Assembly (NCBI GenBank): GCA_964386325.1 | Contig: CAYLQY010000001.1 | Span: 1 to 64,000 of the forward strand | Direction: 5' to 3' | Source: Anaerorhabdus sp964386325 | Lineage (GTDB): Bacteria; Bacillota_I; Bacilli_A; Erysipelotrichales; Erysipelotrichaceae | DNA length: 64,000 nucleotides | Shown: positions 1 through 7,762 of the stretch, piece after piece | How the letters are laid out: every line of letters begins with the position of its first letter | How positions within the stretch are numbered: position 1 is the stretch's first letter | Made by a program: the position numbers and the translations under genes | Notes under the pieces: generated by a model | Told to the model about the DNA's origin: nothing | The model's database searches: none | The model's input: the letters and a program-made list of their open reading frames with translations, nothing else

Positions 1-8
1 ATTAACAT

Positions 9-82
9 GCGGATGTAGTTCAATGGTAGAACTTCAGCCTTCCAAGCTGACTACGCGGGTTCGATTCCCGCTATCCGCTCCA
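9..82 (+). tRNA. tRNA-Gly (anticodon TCC)
   Basis: Cloverleaf read directly. The 7-bp acceptor stem is GCGGATG against TATCCGC with one G-U pair. The anticodon stem TCAGC/GCTGA encloses the loop CTTCCAA, giving anticodon TCC at 41-43. The T-arm contains GGTTCGATTCCC, and CCA is encoded at 80-82. It decodes GGA/GGN glycine codons. Confidence 0.96.
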
Positions 83-92
83 ATTGTTATTT

Positions 93-118
93 AAGCCAAC
101 ATTGTTGGCTTTTTTTTG
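93..118 (+). terminator. Rho-independent terminator of the tRNA transcript
   Basis: The arms AAGCCAACA and TTGGCTT form a tight hairpin followed by eight T residues, eleven bases after the tRNA CCA end. Confidence 0.88.
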
Positions 119-223
119 CAATTATGCGAAAAATAGAGTTTTTAAGTAAAATGATGAATAGACAACACAATTATAAAGTGATAGATTTAGAAAAAGAATT
201 TATTAGGGTATAGGGGTGGTTTT

Positions 224-2113
224 GTGATTACAAATAGAGAAATAAAAATATTAAAGCAAATAATTGAAAGTAAATCAGGTATTTCTAGAAATGAACTATC
301 AGAACTCCTTTCAGTTTCTACAAGAACAATTCGTAATGATATTCATGCTATTAATGATTATTTACATCACTACAATATAAATGTTGATATGGATGAGAAG
401 CAGTCTTACTATATATCGCAATATGATGAAGAAATAGCGAGAAAGGTTCTGGATGATTGTATAAAAGAGTATTCAATCATTCCTGAAAATAATAACGATC
501 GAAACTTATATATTTTTTTAGAATTATTTGGATTACACGATGCAATTGAAATTAAAGATATTTCGAATGAATTATTCATTTCAAGATCAACGGTTCAATT
601 ATGTATAAAAGAAACGGTAGAAGATTTTTTTAGTTCAAATCGATTAAATTATAAAATTAATGCAAATACAATTTCTATTGAAGGAAAAGAAAGTGATAAA
701 AGAAATACGGTATATAAACTTCTTTTCAAATACTATAATTCAGAGAAGTTCATGTATATTACAAAAGTATTAAAGAATTTTGGTTATTATGATGATTCAC
801 AATACATAGATTTATTTAATTATATCGTTCAATATTTTGAAAGTAATGATATTATTTTATCTGACAAAAGTATTCAAATACTGACAATAATGTTACTCAT
901 TGTCTTTGATCGGATTAATAATGGATTTTCGATTGAAGTTAATTATGAAGTTGATAATTCAACAAGTATGGATTTCATAAAAATGGAAGAATACTTTTCT
1001 ATTTCTCTAAATGAAAGAGAAAAGAGGTATATTGGTTATTTAGTGGATATGAGTTTAATCTATTCCAATAAAAACAAGATGGGTAATACTCGTATTGCGA
1101 AAGTAATTTGCGAAGAATTCATAGTGACTATATGCAATGAATATGATATTAATATTAATATTTTTAAAAAGTATTCATATGACTTAGAAAAGCATATAAA
1201 TACAATGATTCATAGGATTACTCAGAATATATTTGAAGATAGTAATAGTTCAATGTGTGAATATGTAAAGGAAAATTATCCATTTGCTTTTGAAATTGCC
1301 ACAAATATGATTTTAATAATAAAGAAACATTTAAATGTAGATATCACAAAAAATGAAATCTGTTATATTGCTAGTCATATTGCGGTCATATTCAATAATA
1401 ATCGAAAAAAAATAAATGTTGCGATTATATGTGGGACTGGTGGCGTTACTGCAAAACTTGCAGAAGTACGTATCAATAATGCATTACAAAATAGAGTAAA
1501 TATTGTCGGAACATATCCAGAGTATTTATTAAAACGTATTATAAATGAAAACAGTTTGGAATTAATCATTTCAATGATTCCTATCAACTATAAAATTAAT
1601 CTTCCAATTATCGAAATATCAGATTTTGTAACAGATTCAGACATAAGCAGAATCGATAAATATACGAATAAATCTTTTTATGATTTTTTTGAAGACAGTA
1701 AAAACTATGAATTATTTTCCGAAAAAACATTTATGGTCTTCAATGGAGAAGTGAATGAAACTGATGCCTTGATTGAAATTGCAAAAGCTGTTTGTTTAAA
1801 TCAAGAAATTGAAAATGCAGATGAATACATAAGTTCTATTTTTGTCAGAGAAAAATTACATAGTACAAAATTCGGGAAAGTTTGGATACCCCACCCAATG
1901 TCGAATTTTGGAAAAAGAAGCAATGTTGGGATAGGTATTCTTAAAGATAAACATGAAATTATCTTTTTAACTTCAGTTGTCAAAAATGATGCAGCAATAC
2001 TTAAAAATTTTTATGATTGTGTGGCAGAAATAATTGATAATGATTCAAAAATTAAAAATTTATGTAATTGCAAAGATATGATTGAATTCGTCAAAAAACT
2101 TTACAAATTATGA
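224..2113 (+). CDS. PRD/PTS-domain transcriptional activator of cassette 1 (LicR/MtlR type)
   Basis: A 629-residue regulator with the full LicR/MtlR-type domain order. An N-terminal HTH lies at residues 1-60 (SRNELSELLSVSTRTIRND). A second helical HTH-like region is near 105-140, and two PRD domains follow, the second with ICYIASHIAV near residue 385. A GatB-like EIIB domain has Cys403 in ICGTGG. A C-terminal EIIA-like domain has His557 in WIPHPMS. In this family, phosphorylation by HPr and EII components couples sugar transport to activation of the adjacent PTS operon. The GTG start follows TAGGGGTGG. The gene is co-directional with cassette 1, whereas the regulators of cassettes 2-4 are divergent. 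The cognate sugar is not deducible. Confidence 0.9.
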   Translation: MITNREIKILKQIIESKSGISRNELSELLSVSTRTIRNDIHAINDYLHHYNINVDMDEKQSYYISQYDEEIARKVLDDCIKEYSIIPENNNDRNLYIFLELFGLHDAIEIKDISNELFISRSTVQLCIKETVEDFFSSNRLNYKINANTISIEGKESDKRNTVYKLLFKYYNSEKFMYITKVLKNFGYYDDSQYIDLFNYIVQYFESNDIILSDKSIQILTIMLLIVFDRINNGFSIEVNYEVDNSTSMDFIKMEEYFSISLNEREKRYIGYLVDMSLIYSNKNKMGNTRIAKVICEEFIVTICNEYDININIFKKYSYDLEKHINTMIHRITQNIFEDSNSSMCEYVKENYPFAFEIATNMILIIKKHLNVDITKNEICYIASHIAVIFNNNRKKINVAIICGTGGVTAKLAEVRINNALQNRVNIVGTYPEYLLKRIINENSLELIISMIPINYKINLPIIEISDFVTDSDISRIDKYTNKSFYDFFEDSKNYELFSEKTFMVFNGEVNETDALIEIAKAVCLNQEIENADEYISSIFVREKLHSTKFGKVWIPHPMSNFGKRSNVGIGILKDKHEIIFLTSVVKNDAAILKNFYDCVAEIIDNDSKIKNLCNCKDMIEFVKKLYKL

Positions 2114-2133
2114 TTTTCCAGCTACTTGGAAAA
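2114..2133. promoter_or_regulatory. Probable PRD-regulator operator of cassette 1
   Basis: Perfect inverted repeat TTTTCCA-GCTACT-TGGAAAA starting one base after the regulator's stop codon. Its centre is 17-18 bp upstream of the -35 box at 2141, the position expected for an activator site. The half-site TTTTCC/GGAAAA recurs in front of cassette 2. Function is inferred. Confidence 0.6.
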
Positions 2134-2140
2134 AGGAAAT

Positions 2141-2169
2141 TTGTATGAAATACTCAAAGAAATATAATG
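2141..2169 (+). promoter_or_regulatory. Promoter of the cassette 1 PTS operon
   Basis: A -35 box TTGTAT (2141-2146) and a perfect -10 box TATAAT (2164-2169) are separated by 17 bp. The same -35 hexamer is found at the cassette 2 promoter. Confidence 0.65.
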
Positions 2170-2225
2170 GGATTAGATGTAATGTTTGGCCATAGCGTTA
2201 ATCTAAAATCGAAAGGGGTATCATA

Positions 2226-3497
2226 GTGAAAGCACAAGATATACAAAAAAAGTTAGCACCTATTGCTAACAAAATTGTGAACTTTGAGTTTATTAAGGTT
2301 CTATCACAAGGAACGGTTGTTGCATTATCAGTAATTATGATTGGTTCTATTTTTACAATTTTAAAGAATCCACCTATTCCAGCAGATACTACTAATTCTT
2401 TATTGCTTGCGATAAAGGCATTTAGTGAGGCAAATAATAGCTGGTTAACATTAGGGGTTACATTTTCAACAGATTTTATGGGATTGTACACATTAATTGC
2501 ATCAGTAATTGCATTATGTGGGATTAAGAAAAAACGTCCTACAAATTACATTGCAATTGCATTATTCTCAATTTTCTTATTATCTACACCAATGGTAGAA
2601 AAAGCTATCGACATTTCATACTTAGGAGCAAGTGGAATGTTTCCAGCAGTTATAATCGGTTATTTTTCAACTAAATTGCTAATCTTTTTACAGGAAAAAG
2701 GCTTTAAGATTAAACTTCCCGATGTTGTCCCTGCAACAATAGCTGATCCACTTACTAGCTTATTTGCTAATATTGGGGTAGCAGCAGTTACAATGGCGCT
2801 CTACTTGATTTTTGGACAATTTGGAACAACAGTTCCAGCAGCTATCAATAAAATGTTTGAACCATTATTCATGGCTACAGACTCTTTATTAGCGGTTGTT
2901 CTTTATATCATTGTAGTTAGACTTCTTTGGTTCTTTGGAATTCATGGAGACAATATTGGTAAAGCGGTAGTTAGACCTATTCTAGCGGCTAATCTAGCTG
3001 CAAATGCTGAAGCATGGGCAGCAGGGCTTGCAATGCCACATATTTTCACACAAGCCTTTAATTTTTGGACTTACACACCATATTTTGCAATGGCTCTAGC
3101 AATGCTACTTGCAGCAAAATCAGCACAAATGAAATCTGTTGCCAAGGTTACAATTGCCCCAGCATTTTTCAACATTAGCGAACCAATTACATTTGGATTT
3201 CCATTAGTTATGAATTTTCCATTACTAATTCCTACTTTGCTAGTATTTGTGATTGATGTAGCAGTTCCATATATTCTTTATATGCTGGGTATGTTACAGA
3301 TTCCATATTTATCTGTAATTGGTACTGTACCATGTATATTCTTATCATTTTTAACAAGTTTTGATTTCAAGAATGTAATACTTTATATAATTCTACTTGC
3401 TGTTAATATTGCGATTTTATATCCTGCATATAAATCATATGATAAAAATATTTATGATAAAGAAGTAGCTGAATTAGCGATTGAGAAACAAGGATAA
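2226..3497 (+). CDS. PTS system, lactose/cellobiose family EIIC permease
   Basis: A 423-residue polytopic membrane permease that translocates and presents the sugar to EIIB. It has about ten hydrophobic segments and the conserved substrate-loop motif NISEPITFG near residue 320. The region WFFGIHGDNIG near residue 240 is typical of the lactose/cellobiose EIIC family, as is the length. It starts with GTG after GAAAGGGG. It is the first gene of the operon, and its EIIA and EIIB partners follow as separate genes. Substrate is probably a beta-glucoside, judged only from the GH1 gene at the operon end. Confidence 0.92.
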   Translation: MKAQDIQKKLAPIANKIVNFEFIKVLSQGTVVALSVIMIGSIFTILKNPPIPADTTNSLLLAIKAFSEANNSWLTLGVTFSTDFMGLYTLIASVIALCGIKKKRPTNYIAIALFSIFLLSTPMVEKAIDISYLGASGMFPAVIIGYFSTKLLIFLQEKGFKIKLPDVVPATIADPLTSLFANIGVAAVTMALYLIFGQFGTTVPAAINKMFEPLFMATDSLLAVVLYIIVVRLLWFFGIHGDNIGKAVVRPILAANLAANAEAWAAGLAMPHIFTQAFNFWTYTPYFAMALAMLLAAKSAQMKSVAKVTIAPAFFNISEPITFGFPLVMNFPLLIPTLLVFVIDVAVPYILYMLGMLQIPYLSVIGTVPCIFLSFLTSFDFKNVILYIILLAVNIAILYPAYKSYDKNIYDKEVAELAIEKQG

Positions 3498-3510
3498 TAA
3501 TAAGTTGGAT

Positions 3511-3540
3511 AGGCTGCCTTATTGGCAGCTTTCTTGCAAA
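3511..3540 (+). terminator. Intercistronic hairpin after EIIC, partial terminator or stabiliser
   Basis: An 8-bp hairpin AGGCTGCC/GGCAGCTT with loop TTATT and a short T-rich tail lies between EIIC and the next operon gene. It could reduce transcription of downstream genes or protect the upstream mRNA. Cassette 2 has a hairpin at the equivalent place. Confidence 0.5.
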
Positions 3541-3550
3541 GGGAGGATAT

Positions 3551-4012
3551 ATGATTGAGGCCATAATAGTCTATGCATTAAAAATAATTTTAATCGTAAT
3601 TGTAGCTAGATATATGTATCAAATAACGAAAATATATAAAACGGAGAAACTTACACTTAAAATTAATTTCTTTTCGTATCTTGAAGTAGGTATTTATATC
3701 GCAATATTCGTAATTGTTTGTTTTTCAAAACATCAACAAGACTATTCTATTTTCTTGATATGTTTAGAATTCTTGGCAGTAATCTTATATATATTGTTGC
3801 CACATAGAATTGTTTTATTTGGAGATAAAAATATATATTGTAACTTTGTCAAAGTTCCGATAAACAAAATAACAAAGGTCGTGAATAAAGGATTATACTA
3901 TGAAATTTCAAGTAAATTAGGAGTCCATAAAGTATATCTATCTCTTTGTGAATTTAACGAACTATTTAAAAAGTCATTACCTTTAGAATATTTAAAGAGA
4001 GTTGGTGCATAA
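3551..4012 (+). CDS. Unknown membrane protein embedded in the PTS operon
   Basis: A 153-residue protein I do not recognise. It has three likely membrane segments (residues about 4-21, 40-58 and 65-84). A soluble C-terminal part of about 65 residues (from VLFGDKNIYCN) is rich in beta-prone residues and may be PH-like, though that is a guess. A GGGAGGA ribosome binding site precedes the ATG, and the stop codon is followed directly by the EIIA start, so it is translated as part of the operon. None of the other cassettes has a counterpart. A role in transport or in sensing the EIIC state is possible but unproven. Confidence 0.7.
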   Translation: MIEAIIVYALKIILIVIVARYMYQITKIYKTEKLTLKINFFSYLEVGIYIAIFVIVCFSKHQQDYSIFLICLEFLAVILYILLPHRIVLFGDKNIYCNFVKVPINKITKVVNKGLYYEISSKLGVHKVYLSLCEFNELFKKSLPLEYLKRVGA

Positions 4013-4351
4013 ATGGAAGGAATTGAATTATGTTGTTTTCAAATAATAACTTATGCTGGCGAATCAAGATCAAAATATATTTTAGCGATGCGAAAAGCAC
4101 GTAAGGGATTATTAGAGGAGGCAGAAGAATTGATTTGTGAAGGAAAGAAAAATTTCACAGAAGCACATAAAAGTCATCTTCGGCTACTATCATCCGAACA
4201 ATGTATTAATACAGTGAATGAAAACATGTTGTTGCTTCATGCTGAAGATCAACTTATGTCGGCAGAAACATTAGGTATTGTTGCACTTGAATTAATTGAG
4301 ATGCAAAAAGAAATAAATGATTTAAAAGGAAAAAAAGGAGAATTTGCATGA
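4013..4351 (+). CDS. PTS system, lactose/cellobiose family EIIA
   Basis: A 112-residue helical EIIA of the lactose/cellobiose family, which relays phosphate from HPr~P to EIIB. The family phospho-histidine corresponds to His76 in LLLHAEDQLM, matching the MMHGQDHLM site of LacF. The second conserved His is in TEAHKSH (His52). The start codon abuts the previous stop. The 3' end overlaps the EIIB gene by four bases (ATGA), indicating coupled translation. The motif has HAED where the other cassettes have HAQD, a minor divergence. Confidence 0.92.
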   Translation: MEGIELCCFQIITYAGESRSKYILAMRKARKGLLEEAEELICEGKKNFTEAHKSHLRLLSSEQCINTVNENMLLLHAEDQLMSAETLGIVALELIEMQKEINDLKGKKGEFA

Positions 4352-4650
4352 AAAAAATTGTATTATTATGTGCTTTAGGAGTTTCAACAGGGATGTTAGT
4401 AACAAAAATGAAGAAAGCTGCCGAGGAACAAGCATTTGATGTTGAGATTGCAGCATATTCGGTTGATGATTTTGATGAAGAAACTAAAGATGCAGATCTT
4501 GTTTTGCTAGGTCCACAAGTTTCATTTATGGCAGAAGATTTTATTGCACATTACCCCACTATAAAAATTGAACAAATTGACATGCTTGCTTATGGAACGA
4601 TGGATGGGAAAAGAGTTATTGATCGTTGCATAGAAATATTAGGTAAATAG
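4348..4650 (+). CDS. PTS system, lactose/cellobiose family EIIB
   Basis: A 100-residue EIIB with the phospho-cysteine loop at the end of strand 1: Cys8 in VLLCALGVSTGM. It receives phosphate from EIIA and phosphorylates the sugar delivered by EIIC in the cytoplasm. The conserved LLGPQVSF segment is near residue 53. It overlaps EIIA by four bases and is followed one base later by the GH1 start, so the last three genes of the operon are tightly coupled. Confidence 0.93.
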   Translation: MKKIVLLCALGVSTGMLVTKMKKAAEEQAFDVEIAAYSVDDFDEETKDADLVLLGPQVSFMAEDFIAHYPTIKIEQIDMLAYGTMDGKRVIDRCIEILGK

Positions 4651-4651
4651 T

Positions 4652-6073
4652 ATGCCATTTAGAAAAGATTTTTTATGGGGTGGGGCATCTGCAGCGAATC
4701 AATGTGAAGGTGCATATAATGTTGGTGGAAGAGGATTGAGTAATATGGATTTAATTCCATCAGGACAAACACGGAGAAACTACAAAATTGGCGTTGAAGA
4801 AGCAACGAATTTTAAAAGTGATTTATATTATCCTTCATTAAAAGGAAATGATTTTTATTATAATTACAAAGAAGACATTAAATTATTTGCGGAAATGGGG
4901 TTTAAAATCTATAGAATGAGTTTTGCTTGGAGCCGAATATTTCCTAGTGGGGAAGAAGAAGCCCCAAATGAAGAAGGGCTTGCATTCTATGAGGCAGTAA
5001 TTGATGAATGTCTAAAATATGGTATAGAACCATTTGTTACCTTGATTCATTATGATATACCATTTGCATTGACAAAAAAATATGGTGGTTGGACAAGTCG
5101 TAAGACCGTAGATTGCTATGTTAAATATGCGAAAACATGTTTTGAAAGATATAATGGAAAAGTTCGTTACTGGCTGACTATAAATGAAGTAAATGGTATT
5201 CATCTATCATTTGCTCAATATGGATTCTTCAGATGTAAATCTGAAAATGTCATACAGGATACTTTTAATTGTATTCATCATCAAATGTTGGCGAGTGCAT
5301 TAGCCACTAAAGTTGGGCATGAAATTAACAAAGATAATAAAATTGGTTCAATGATGGCGGGTATGTGCACATATGCTTATTCTTGTAGTCCAGAAGATCA
5401 GCTTGTAAAAATGCTTGATGAACAAGAAAATTTTATGTTTCCGGATATTCAAGCAAAAGGGAAATATCCACAATTCTTTTTGAATCGCGTAAAACGTAAT
5501 AATTGTGAGTTACCAATCAAGGGGAATGATTTAGAAATCATGGAAAATAATACAGTTGATTTTGTTACATTTTCATACTATAATCCTAAAACTGTTTCAG
5601 CTCAAGCGGCTTTAGAAAAAACAGAAGGTAATCTATTCGCTGGTGTAAAAAATCCACATATTCCTAGTTCAGACTGGGGATGGCAATTTGATCCAATTGG
5701 CTTACGAATATTGATGAATCAAATGTATGATCGTTACGATAAGCCAATATTCATTACGGAAAATGGTTTAGGAGCTAAAGATACGATTGGTGAAGACGGT
5801 CAGATAAATGATAGTTATCGAATTGATTATTTGAGAAAACACATTTCTGCGATGAAAGATGCTGTAGAAATTGATGGTGTTGATTTACTTGGATATACTG
5901 CATGGGGACCGATAGATTTAGTATCTGCCGGAACTGGTGAAATGAGTAAGCGATATGGATTTGTCTATGTAGATTTGAATGATAAGGGAGAAGGTACTGG
6001 AAAACGATTGAAGAAAAAAAGTTTTGATTGGTACAAAAAAGTTATTGAATCAAACGGTGATGAATTAGATTAA
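4652..6073 (+). CDS. 6-phospho-beta-glucosidase, GH1 (cassette 1)
   Basis: A 473-residue GH1 (beta/alpha)8-barrel enzyme that hydrolyses the phosphorylated beta-glucoside made by the PTS. Visible family marks are the N-terminal FLWGGASAANQCEGAY, acid/base Glu179 in TINEVN, nucleophile Glu370 in ITENG, and the C-terminal SAGTGEMSKRYGFVYVD. The Ser, Lys and Tyr of that last motif bind the substrate's 6-phosphate in PTS-type GH1 enzymes. Both catalytic glutamates are intact, unlike the GH1 proteins of cassettes 2 and 3. It is the last gene of the operon and is followed by a strong terminator. Confidence 0.93.
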   Translation: MPFRKDFLWGGASAANQCEGAYNVGGRGLSNMDLIPSGQTRRNYKIGVEEATNFKSDLYYPSLKGNDFYYNYKEDIKLFAEMGFKIYRMSFAWSRIFPSGEEEAPNEEGLAFYEAVIDECLKYGIEPFVTLIHYDIPFALTKKYGGWTSRKTVDCYVKYAKTCFERYNGKVRYWLTINEVNGIHLSFAQYGFFRCKSENVIQDTFNCIHHQMLASALATKVGHEINKDNKIGSMMAGMCTYAYSCSPEDQLVKMLDEQENFMFPDIQAKGKYPQFFLNRVKRNNCELPIKGNDLEIMENNTVDFVTFSYYNPKTVSAQAALEKTEGNLFAGVKNPHIPSSDWGWQFDPIGLRILMNQMYDRYDKPIFITENGLGAKDTIGEDGQINDSYRIDYLRKHISAMKDAVEIDGVDLLGYTAWGPIDLVSAGTGEMSKRYGFVYVDLNDKGEGTGKRLKKKSFDWYKKVIESNGDELD

Positions 6074-6080
6074 TCAAAAT

Positions 6081-6110
6081 AAAAAAAGCAAGAAATTGCT
6101 TTTTTATTTT
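6081..6110. terminator. Bidirectional terminator
   Basis: Hairpin AAAAAAGCAA-GAAA-TTGCTTTTTT flanked by A-rich and T-rich tracts. It serves cassette 1 on the plus strand and the choline-kinase-like gene on the minus strand. Confidence 0.85.
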
Positions 6111-6125
6111 AAGAATTTAAATTGA

Positions 6126-6941
6126 TTATTGATGTAAAGCCATGAATTTATCATTTGCTATTTCTAGATAAATCTCTTCATGTAGTAAATCATACATCAT
6201 ATTTGCCCAAGTACACCATAATAGATTGTGGAATGACTCGTAGATACTTAGTTGTTCGACTTGAACCGCAGTTAGTGGTGAATCAAAATATATTGCATAA
6301 AAACGATTTCGTAAATTTGAATCCGTGATTTTATTCTCAGTAAAGAAACTCATGATATCAAATAAAGGATCATTGTCCTTTGCGTACTCATAATCAATTA
6401 GATAATCTTTTTCCTTAGTGAATAAAAGATTTCCACTCACTAAATCGTTGTGGCAGAGGATATGTTCGTTGTGAATTTGTTGAATATCATCAATCAAATG
6501 ATAATAATCATCTAATGGATGAAGCAATTCTTTTACATGACTTCGATATTCATTTAAAAGAGCAACACAATTAAATTCAACCCCTGATTTTAGACTAGCG
6601 CTATGAAATTTCTTTAATAATTTTGCTACCCGTTCTATTTTATCTTCATCGGTACATAACTTATACTCAATTGCATTGTCAATCCAACGTGTTATACGAA
6701 CTCTAGTTTCAGGATCATAATAGATTTCAGGTACATCAAGCTCTAAATCTTTGATAAGTGGCAAAACATTTTTTTCATTGTTAAAAGCGCTGAGTCCTTT
6801 AGTTTCATCCTTAGGAATTCTTATGGCAACATTATAGAATCCCACTCTTCCTTTATATATATTATTAGTTAATCCTAAATTAGTAGGTCTAAATTGTACA
6901 TTTTTTCCTAGAATAGCCTTGATTTTATTTTCCATAATCAT
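6126..6941 (-). CDS. Choline/ethanolamine kinase-like phosphotransferase (APH fold)
   Basis: A 271-residue protein of the aminoglycoside phosphotransferase/choline kinase superfamily. The catalytic loop is HNDLVSGNLL and the metal-binding segment is LIDYEYA with DIMSFF downstream. The N-terminal nucleotide-binding lobe has VAIRIPKDE. These proteins phosphorylate a small alcohol such as choline with ATP. LicA-type enzymes do so for phosphocholine decoration, but no licB/licC/licD neighbours are present, so the substrate is open. Three in-frame ATG codons lie near the start. The second (6941) has the best spacing from AGAGGAG, so it is used here. It is transcribed alone and faces cassette 1. 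Confidence 0.8.
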   Translation of the reverse strand: MIMENKIKAILGKNVQFRPTNLGLTNNIYKGRVGFYNVAIRIPKDETKGLSAFNNEKNVLPLIKDLELDVPEIYYDPETRVRITRWIDNAIEYKLCTDEDKIERVAKLLKKFHSASLKSGVEFNCVALLNEYRSHVKELLHPLDDYYHLIDDIQQIHNEHILCHNDLVSGNLLFTKEKDYLIDYEYAKDNDPLFDIMSFFTENKITDSNLRNRFYAIYFDSPLTAVQVEQLSIYESFHNLLWCTWANMMYDLLHEEIYLEIANDKFMALHQ

Positions 6942-7047
6942 CATATCTCCTCTACTATTCTACAACATTACTTAGGTATTTTCCTAATAAGTTAATTTGT
7001 ATTCTGTACTCATAAATGATAAAATACATCAAATGAGGTATATTCCT

Positions 7048-7713
7048 ATGAAAAAAAGATTAATTACAATACCTTTATTCATTGCGTTTATAGGTATTAA
7101 CTTATATTGGTTTAAAAGTCATGATAGTTTAAGTTTATATAAACAACTTCTAATCGTAATGGCTAGTATCGTATTTTATATGGTTGCGGCAACAATTGAA
7201 GTATTCTATGCCCGTAATAATATTATTCGTATAAAGATGTTTAAAGTTTTTGTAACATTCTTATTGTTGTATTATATCACTTTCTTAAGTGCTGTGTTAT
7301 TCTTGGATGGTTTCTTCTTTACCAGGTCGACAGAACACTATGTAAATTATGTGCCGTTTAAAACAATTAGAGAATTCTTTGTGACAATGCGTGATGAAAA
7401 CAATTTGCGTTCATTTGGTAACTTGGTGGGAAATGCAATCTTGTTTGCACCTATGGGATTATTATTGCCTTTATTCAGTAAAAAGTTTCATAACTTCTTT
7501 ATCTTTACATTTACGATGGTAATCATGGTTTCAGGTGTTGAGGCGATGCAGCACATAACATATATGGGAACTGCTGATGTGGATGATATCATCTTGAATG
7601 TCGCTGGAGCAATTGGTGTATTCCTTGTGTTTAAATTTATTTTCTTCTTAGTGAAAGATAAAATTGAAATGTATTTCAAAGACGATGATTCAAATCATCC
7701 GATAAAACTTTAA
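7048..7713 (+). CDS. VanZ family membrane protein
   Basis: About 221 residues with five likely membrane helices and the VanZ-like core: YVNYVPFKTI, GNLVGNAILFAPMG and EAMQHITYMGTADVDDIILN. The start at 7048 is chosen because a GAGG ribosome binding site at 7035-7038 precedes it by nine bases; an upstream in-frame ATG at 6997 has none. VanZ homologues can give low-level glycopeptide resistance in enterococci, but most chromosomal members have no assigned function. It is a single gene facing the cassette 2 regulator. Confidence 0.85.
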   Translation: MKKRLITIPLFIAFIGINLYWFKSHDSLSLYKQLLIVMASIVFYMVAATIEVFYARNNIIRIKMFKVFVTFLLLYYITFLSAVLFLDGFFFTRSTEHYVNYVPFKTIREFFVTMRDENNLRSFGNLVGNAILFAPMGLLLPLFSKKFHNFFIFTFTMVIMVSGVEAMQHITYMGTADVDDIILNVAGAIGVFLVFKFIFFLVKDKIEMYFKDDDSNHPIKL

Positions 7714-7762
7714 AAAAAGAATCCATTCAAACGATGAAACCATGTTTGAGGATTCTTTTTTA
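7712..7762. terminator. Bidirectional terminator
   Basis: A long hairpin: an outer arm AAAAAGAATCC pairs with GGATTCTTTTT and an inner arm TCAAAC pairs with GTTTGA. It lies between the convergent VanZ and regulator genes, with A and T runs on its two sides. Confidence 0.87.

Noticed and set aside
1..82. tRNA-Gly as an integration site for cassette 1
   Set aside because: I saw no second copy of the tRNA 3' end and no recombinase in the window.
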